Below are positions 32,413-36,104 of a DNA stretch of 36,104 bases, piece after piece. The notes under the pieces are model-generated. The model was given only the letters and a program-made list of their open reading frames with translations. It was not told the DNA's origin and ran no database searches. Origin of the DNA: Clostridia bacterium (GTDB lineage Bacteria > Bacillota > Clostridia > Christensenellales > Aristaeellaceae); the NCBI GenBank assembly GCA_017459565.1, contig JAFUCP010000191.1, forward strand, positions 1 through 36,104, read 5' to 3'. Every line of letters starts with the position of its first letter. Position 1 is the first letter of the stretch. The position numbers were made by a program, and so were the translations under genes.

Positions 32413-34956
32413 TCATTTCGCCGCGCTCGGGGCGGCGCTCTCCCTGCGCATGGACAGGATGCACTTGACGTCGCTCATGGGATCGTCCACATAGTCCGCG
32501 TCCACCACCAGGTCCAGGATGGAGCCGTCCGCGCCGGTCATCCTGAACTGCCGGGAGGCGCTTTGCTTCAGCTCGACGCACTTCAGTGCGATCTTCCACA
32601 GTACGCTTTCGTTTTTCGGAATCAGGCGCTTGTAGAAGCGGCCCGTGTTCAGCTCCTCCTCCATGGCCTGGCGGCTGAGCCCCGTCGCCTTCTCCAGACC
32701 GTGGGCCACGACCTCGAACATGTAGTTGTCCTGATGGGCGACGAGAAACAGCACGGTTCTGGAAACGAAGCGGGACAGCAGCTGCATCTGCTGCTGGAGG
32801 TGGGCGATGCCGGTGATATCCCGGGCCGCCCCGTAAAAGCGCCGGTTCTCGCCGTCGCTGTTCAGAAAATAGAAGTGGATGAGAAAGCGGGAACGGCTCC
32901 CGTCCGTCCTGTTGAAGCTGAGGACCTCGCTGGCGCCGTTCAGCCGGTCGTCACAGGCCCGCTGGAGGACGCCCGTCAGCAGCGCGCTTTCGTTCTTGGG
33001 TATGAACCGATGGATGTTGTTCAGCCGCTCGGTGAGGTCCGGAAGGTGGATGGCCTGGTAGAATTGCTGGTTAAAGCGCACGATATCCACCTCGTCGCCG
33101 TGCCAGGCGTAAATGGCCGCCGGTCCGATGATCTGGTTGAGCATGGAATCGGAATACACATCGTCGTTCAGGAATTCCCGGATGTGGAATTCCTCGTTGA
33201 ACTTGAAGGTGAAGCCCTGGGAATCGATCTTCGCGGGGTCCGCGATCAGCGCCTCAAAGTCCTCCTTCGGCATGGGCTTGTAGAAGTAATAGCCCTGGAT
33301 GTATCGGCAGCCCAGACTCATGAGATAGGCGCACTGCTCCGTCGTCTCCACACCCTCGACGATGATGGGCATGGACATAGTCTTGGCCATGTTGACCACG
33401 GATTCCAGAATGTGCATCCCTTTTTTCTCCGTGGCCTCGTCCATGCGCAGGAAGTAGGCGTCCAGCTTGATCATGTCCACGTTGAGTTCGCGCAGCATGT
33501 TCAGCGACGAAAAGCCGCTGCCGAAGTCGTCCATCAGTACCATGAAGCCCATCTCGCGGAAACGTTGCACGGTGGCGCGCACCTTTTCGGAATCCTCTCC
33601 GTAGGCGGACTCGGTGATCTCCACCTTGACGGCGGCTTTGGGCAGGCTGTACTTTGAAATCAGATCATCGAAATACCTGGGCACGTCCAGGGTGAAAATA
33701 TCCACGGGGCTGATATTGACGGAAACGGGGATCAGAGGATTGCCCCTGTCCAGCGAGGCACGGCTCCACCGGCAGACGGCCTCCCAGATGTACCGGTCCA
33801 GGTCCGGGATGAAGCCGTAGCGCTCCAGGGTGGGGATGAATTGGAACGGGGGAATCATGCTCCCGTCCGGCTTGATCCACCGCGCCAGCGCCTCCGCGCC
33901 CACGATCTGGCCGTTGACCGCCCGGCACTGGGGCTGCAAAAAGAAGGTGATTTCCCCGTTGGCCAGGGCGTCCTTGAAGGCGGAAAGGGTCTTGTAGTCC
34001 TCTGCCGTCTGCTCAACCAGGGAGGTGGAATAGAAGATCACCCGGTTGCGGTAATCCTTCTTGGCCTCCTGACAGGCCAGGGATGCCTCGTCGTGCAGCG
34101 TGTAAACGGATGCCGAGCCGTTGGAGCGGCAGGCCCCGATGGCGGGCAGAAAGCCGACGGAAACGCCGTGGCCCTTGATGATGTTTTGCAGCTTTTCATA
34201 GAGCTGATCGACGCTGAACTGCTCCGCGGGCACCAGCAGCGCGAAATCATCGCCGCCGATATAGCCGGCTACGCCGTTATACAGGGCGGCGGTTCGCACC
34301 AGCTCCTGGCCCACGTCCGCAAGCACATGGTCGCCCAGCTCACGCCCATACCATTCGTTGAACAGCTTGAAGTGCTGCAAATCGATGGCGATGAGCAGCC
34401 ACTGGGTGTCCGCATTGGAGAGCATGTTTTCCGCCTGGACGTAAAAGTCCTTTTCCCGGGGCAGCCCGGTGAGCTGGTCCAGCGGCATATCCCGGCCATA
34501 GGAAACCCGGGTCTTGCCCTCCTCGCGGTCCTTCCGGCTCTGCACATCGAAGATATAGCAGTAAGCCAGCCCCTCCGGCACGCCCCGGGCCGTGCCGCTG
34601 ACGACGTATTGCTCGCACCAGTGCCAGTCGCCGAGGGCGTTTTTGACGCGGAACTCAAAATCCAGCACGCCGTCGGCGGATTCCATGTGAATGGGCAGCG
34701 CCTTCGGATCCATCATGTCCAGATACAGCTGTCGGTCCTCAGGATGTACCATGCGCGTGCCCACATAGGTGTGAAAGGCGCTGTAGGCGCCCTCCATGGA
34801 TGGGGACAAGTATTTTTGGGCCACGTTGAATATGAATTGATAGGTGTCCTTTGCAAGGTCAATGGAAATCAGATCGTCAAACGCCGAATGATCGAGAAAT
34901 TCCACCAGGGGAAATTCCGGGTGTTCCTTTGAAAACCGCGCGATCGTGCCAGCCAT
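32413..34956 (-). CDS. PAS-GGDEF(degenerate)-EAL-PAS cyclic-di-GMP protein
   Basis: An 847-residue soluble protein. An N-terminal PAS-like region (about 15-145) precedes a GGDEF domain whose signature reads GGDDF (234-238) with no RxxD site before it, so cyclase activity is doubtful. The EAL domain is intact: E355-A-L, N414 in NISP, E447 in EITES, D476-D477 in MDDFGSG, K497 in KLD, E534 in VEGVET and Q554 in QGYYF. It should therefore break down c-di-GMP. Two further PAS-like parts fill 600-830 (e.g. FYGAARDITG). ATG 34956 has AAGGAAG upstream and a strong promoter at 35006-35034. It heads the minus-strand run that continues into the RyR-like, unknown and TIR genes. Confidence 0.93.
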   Translation of the reverse strand: MAGTIARFSKEHPEFPLVEFLDHSAFDDLISIDLAKDTYQFIFNVAQKYLSPSMEGAYSAFHTYVGTRMVHPEDRQLYLDMMDPKALPIHMESADGVLDFEFRVKNALGDWHWCEQYVVSGTARGVPEGLAYCYIFDVQSRKDREEGKTRVSYGRDMPLDQLTGLPREKDFYVQAENMLSNADTQWLLIAIDLQHFKLFNEWYGRELGDHVLADVGQELVRTAALYNGVAGYIGGDDFALLVPAEQFSVDQLYEKLQNIIKGHGVSVGFLPAIGACRSNGSASVYTLHDEASLACQEAKKDYRNRVIFYSTSLVEQTAEDYKTLSAFKDALANGEITFFLQPQCRAVNGQIVGAEALARWIKPDGSMIPPFQFIPTLERYGFIPDLDRYIWEAVCRWSRASLDRGNPLIPVSVNISPVDIFTLDVPRYFDDLISKYSLPKAAVKVEITESAYGEDSEKVRATVQRFREMGFMVLMDDFGSGFSSLNMLRELNVDMIKLDAYFLRMDEATEKKGMHILESVVNMAKTMSMPIIVEGVETTEQCAYLMSLGCRYIQGYYFYKPMPKEDFEALIADPAKIDSQGFTFKFNEEFHIREFLNDDVYSDSMLNQIIGPAAIYAWHGDEVDIVRFNQQFYQAIHLPDLTERLNNIHRFIPKNESALLTGVLQRACDDRLNGASEVLSFNRTDGSRSRFLIHFYFLNSDGENRRFYGAARDITGIAHLQQQMQLLSRFVSRTVLFLVAHQDNYMFEVVAHGLEKATGLSRQAMEEELNTGRFYKRLIPKNESVLWKIALKCVELKQSASRQFRMTGADGSILDLVVDADYVDDPMSDVKCILSMRRESAAPSAAK

Positions 34957-35005
34957 TTCGGATGCTTCCTTTGCATTAAGAATTGGAAACGTTTGTAATA
35001 TTTAT

Positions 35006-35034
35006 ATTATAGGACAATTGAGGCTTTTCGTCAA
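35006..35034 (-). promoter_or_regulatory. Promoter TTGACG-17-TATAAT of the EAL/RyR/TIR operon
   Basis: Minus strand: TTGACG at 35034-35029 and TATAAT at 35011-35006, 17-bp spacer, giving a leader of about 45 nt. With gaps of 34, 13 and 21 nt between the next genes I expect one transcript through the TIR gene. Confidence 0.8.
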
Positions 35035-35104
35035 TGGGGGAATGGGGAATGTCGGGGCACGTCCGTCAAAATATGCGCTGCCCACCGTGCGCTTAAAAGG
35101 CAAA

Positions 35105-35121
35105 ACGGGCAAAAAGCCCGC
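35105..35121 (-). terminator. Second terminator-like hairpin behind tRNA-Pro
   Basis: CGGGC/GCCCG with an AAAAA loop (TTTTT on the minus strand), followed on the minus strand by TTTTG. Short, but it stands behind the stronger terminator at 35209-35250. Confidence 0.5.
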
Positions 35122-35208
35122 TGTCCTGTGCCGGGACGGCGGTGGGCTATCATTATTATTGACAAAAAGCCGAAAACACAGCAAGGCCGCCACAAAGAAA
35201 ACAAAGAA

Positions 35209-35250
35209 GAAGCCCGCCGTTTGTGGCTTTTCACCATAACGACGGGCTTC
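35209..35250 (-). terminator. Terminator of tRNA-Pro
   Basis: Minus strand: GAAGCCCGTCG (35250-35240) pairs with CGGCGGGCTTC (35219-35209), 11 bp with one wobble. A 20-nt loop includes a small GTG/CAC stem. The T-rich TTCTTTGTTTTCTTTG follows. It begins 8 nt after the tRNA end. Confidence 0.8.
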
Positions 35251-35257
35251 CATTTGG

Positions 35258-35334
35258 TGGTCTGGGTGAGAGGATTCGAACCTCCGGCCTCTTGAACCCC
35301 ATTCAAGCACGCTACCAAACTGCGCTACACCCAG
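35258..35334 (-). tRNA. tRNA-Pro(GGG)
   Basis: 77 nt including an encoded CCA (35258-35260). Acceptor CTGGGTG/CACCCAG pairs fully; D-arm GCGC...GCGT; anticodon stem CTTGA/TCAAG with the 7-nt loop ATGGGGT, anticodon GGG at 35298-35300 (reads CCC and, by wobble, CCU). T-arm GGAGG-TTCGAAT-CCTCT is standard. A consensus promoter lies upstream and a terminator downstream, so it is a single-gene unit. Confidence 0.95.
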
Positions 35335-35368
35335 ATATTCAATTGTCGTCGCCTTGACAACGTAAGAT

Positions 35369-35397
35369 ATTATACAGCCAATCGGGCGGTTTGTCAA
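35369..35397 (-). promoter_or_regulatory. Consensus promoter TTGACA-17-TATAAT of tRNA-Pro
   Basis: Minus strand: TTGACA at 35397-35392 and TATAAT at 35374-35369, exactly 17 bp apart, a full match to both consensus hexamers, starting transcription about 30 nt before the tRNA. Confidence 0.9.
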
Positions 35398-35400
35398 GCT

Positions 35401-35588
35401 GAAATTTCGGTCAAAGAAATATAGAATTGTTAAGAAATTATGAACCGACCTCCGAGGGAGGACTTTTGGACACCATACCTGATAATATAGTGTTAAGGAT
35501 ATTACAATACACAATACGGGGAAGAAAGGCCGACCATGGGGCCTTTGCAGGGATCGGAAAGCGGTGCGGCTCCTTTTTTTCGCATTGC
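35401..35588. other. Gap between tRNA-Pro and the XRE gene
   Basis: No gene recognised. It holds a hairpin AAAGGCC (35525-35531) / GGCCTTT (35540-35546), which could end the XRE transcript on the minus strand (followed by CTTCC, weak), and a small CCTCC/GGAGG hairpin near 35450-35462. A plus-strand frame from about 35427 runs antisense into the XRE gene and is not convincing. Confidence 0.5.
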
Positions 35589-35900
35589 TCAATGGTTTGG
35601 GCCTGCGCTGTTTATCTGCCGCAATTCGTCCGCGATTCGCAGTAGCGCCTGGATCTGCAAATCGGTCAGGCCCTCGGTTGAGATGGACGGCGTGCCTGCC
35701 ACCCCCAGAAGATAGTCGCATGACACGCCGAAGATGCCGGAAATGTGGACCAGTATGTCATAAGGCGGAAGGTGGATGCCGTTTTCATAGGCGCTGATGA
35801 CAGACTTGGATACGCCGAGCATGTTGGCCAGCTCGGTCTGCGTCATATGCCGCTGAATACGCAGCTCCCGTATGTGTTCGCAGACGACAGAATAAATCAT
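35589..35900 (-). CDS. XRE-family transcriptional regulator
   Basis: A 103-residue protein. The N-terminal helix-turn-helix of Cro/CI type (about residues 5-62) contains IRELRIQRHMTQTELANMLGVSKSVISAYENG, here cited in part, followed by PPYDILVHISGIFGVSCDYLLG, typical of small XRE repressors. The C-terminus (residues 75-103) is helical (LTDLQIQALLRIADEL). I start at ATG 35900, with GGAGGT just upstream; an in-frame GTG at 35906 lies inside that site. A perfect palindrome in its promoter suggests it represses itself and the divergent gene. Confidence 0.92.
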   Translation of the reverse strand: MIYSVVCEHIRELRIQRHMTQTELANMLGVSKSVISAYENGIHLPPYDILVHISGIFGVSCDYLLGVAGTPSISTEGLTDLQIQALLRIADELRQINSAGPNH

Positions 35901-35940
35901 ATGCACCTCCAGCTATGGAAATCATATGTCAAGGAGGTAC

Positions 35941-35969
35941 ATTATAAATGGAATTAATTCCATAAATAA
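35941..35969 (-). promoter_or_regulatory. XRE gene promoter with operator palindrome
   Basis: Minus strand: TATAAT at 35946-35941 and a weak TTATTT at 35969-35964, 17 bp apart. The perfect 16-bp palindrome ATGGAATTAATTCCAT (35948-35963) fills the spacer. CATATG occurs three times nearby (35898, 35923, 35985), a second possible recognition word. Confidence 0.65.
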
Positions 35970-35998
35970 TTGACATTTGTGTTTGCATATGGTAAAAT
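35970..35998 (+). promoter_or_regulatory. Divergent promoter TTGACA-17-TAAAAT
   Basis: A perfect TTGACA at 35970-35975 and TAAAAT at 35993-35998, 17 bp apart, pointing out of the window. Its -35 starts 6 bp from the operator palindrome, and a CATATG lies in its spacer. Confidence 0.75.
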
Positions 35999-36029
35999 TC
36001 TGTTGTTGATAAATTGAAACGAGGGGTGA

Positions 36030-36104
36030 GTGGAATGGGAGAGTGAACCAGGCGCCGATGGCGCGACAAATATTGGTACCGATGACGGGCCTGCTGGAGA
36101 GGGA
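36030..36104 (+). other. Probable start of the gene controlled by the XRE regulator, frame undecided
   Basis: A GAGGGGTGAG site at 36021 suggests a gene starts here and leaves the window. Two frames stay open. One begins at GTG 36030 but is too close to the site and has poor codon use. The other, at GTG 36043 (VNQAPMARQILVPMTGLLER) or ATG 36058, has third positions rich in G/C like the rest of the window and is preferred. No product can be named. Confidence 0.3.

Noticed and set aside
35427-35645. Small plus-strand gene next to the XRE regulator
   Set aside because: It runs antisense into the XRE coding region, has no good ATG plus ribosome binding site pair, and codon use unlike neighbours.

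Overview
The window looks like a chromosomal segment of a high-GC member of the Clostridia (Firmicutes/Bacillota), most likely an intestinal anaerobe. The signs are an RNase Y gene, a tyrosine-type T-box leader, a YtfJ/GerW-type sporulation gene, DnaD/DnaI-like replication loaders, AGGAGG-type ribosome binding sites, many TTGACA-17-TATAAT-like promoters, and large secreted leucine-rich-repeat and TIR proteins. A Christensenellales- or Oscillospirales-like host is my guess; the sequence has no rRNA to settle it.

Layout. 1-2951 (minus) is the 5' part of a giant secreted LRR/Ig-like surface protein that runs off the left edge. 2952-3382 is an AT-rich regulatory gap with two related palindromes and two good plus-strand promoters; it precedes a small protein built of 24-residue repeats (3383-3679). 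3743-6247 (minus) holds a DUF3592 membrane protein, proB and proA (first two steps of proline synthesis). 6485-6940 is a small secreted protein. 7010-9398 (minus) carries glycyl-tRNA synthetase, ytfJ and a DUF2953 gene. 9592-11871 (plus) carries a small-domain methyltransferase and rny (RNase Y). 12109-14838 (minus) is a tyrosine T-box operon: leader, PLP aminotransferase, tyrS. Divergent from it, 14999-17942 (plus) is a tightly overlapping DnaD-like / DnaC-like / YbaK-like operon. 18096-23563 (plus) is a run of housekeeping or RNA-modification genes: a cytosolic ParB-like plus BMP-fold protein, a phosphoesterase, YigZ, an RluA-type pseudouridine synthase, TrmL and an acyl-ACP thioesterase. 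A small acidic secreted protein follows (23647-23967).

24021-34956 (minus) is the most unusual part. From a strong promoter at 35006-35034 it reads an EAL/GGDEF-type protein with a degenerate GGDDF motif, a three-helix membrane protein with two Rossmann (RCK/TrkA-N-like) modules and a C-terminal RyR-like motif, an unrecognised 180-residue protein, and a 1112-residue TIR / transmembrane / beta-propeller protein. A Cache-HAMP-PP2C (RsbU/SpoIIE-like) phosphatase with its own promoter follows. All but the small unknown are signalling proteins and two have large predicted external sensor parts. I regard this as the best candidate for an undescribed signalling or defence system.

The right end holds tRNA-Pro(GGG) with a consensus promoter and tandem terminators, an XRE-type repressor gene, and a compact divergent control region with a perfect 16-bp palindrome, facing the start of a gene that leaves the window.
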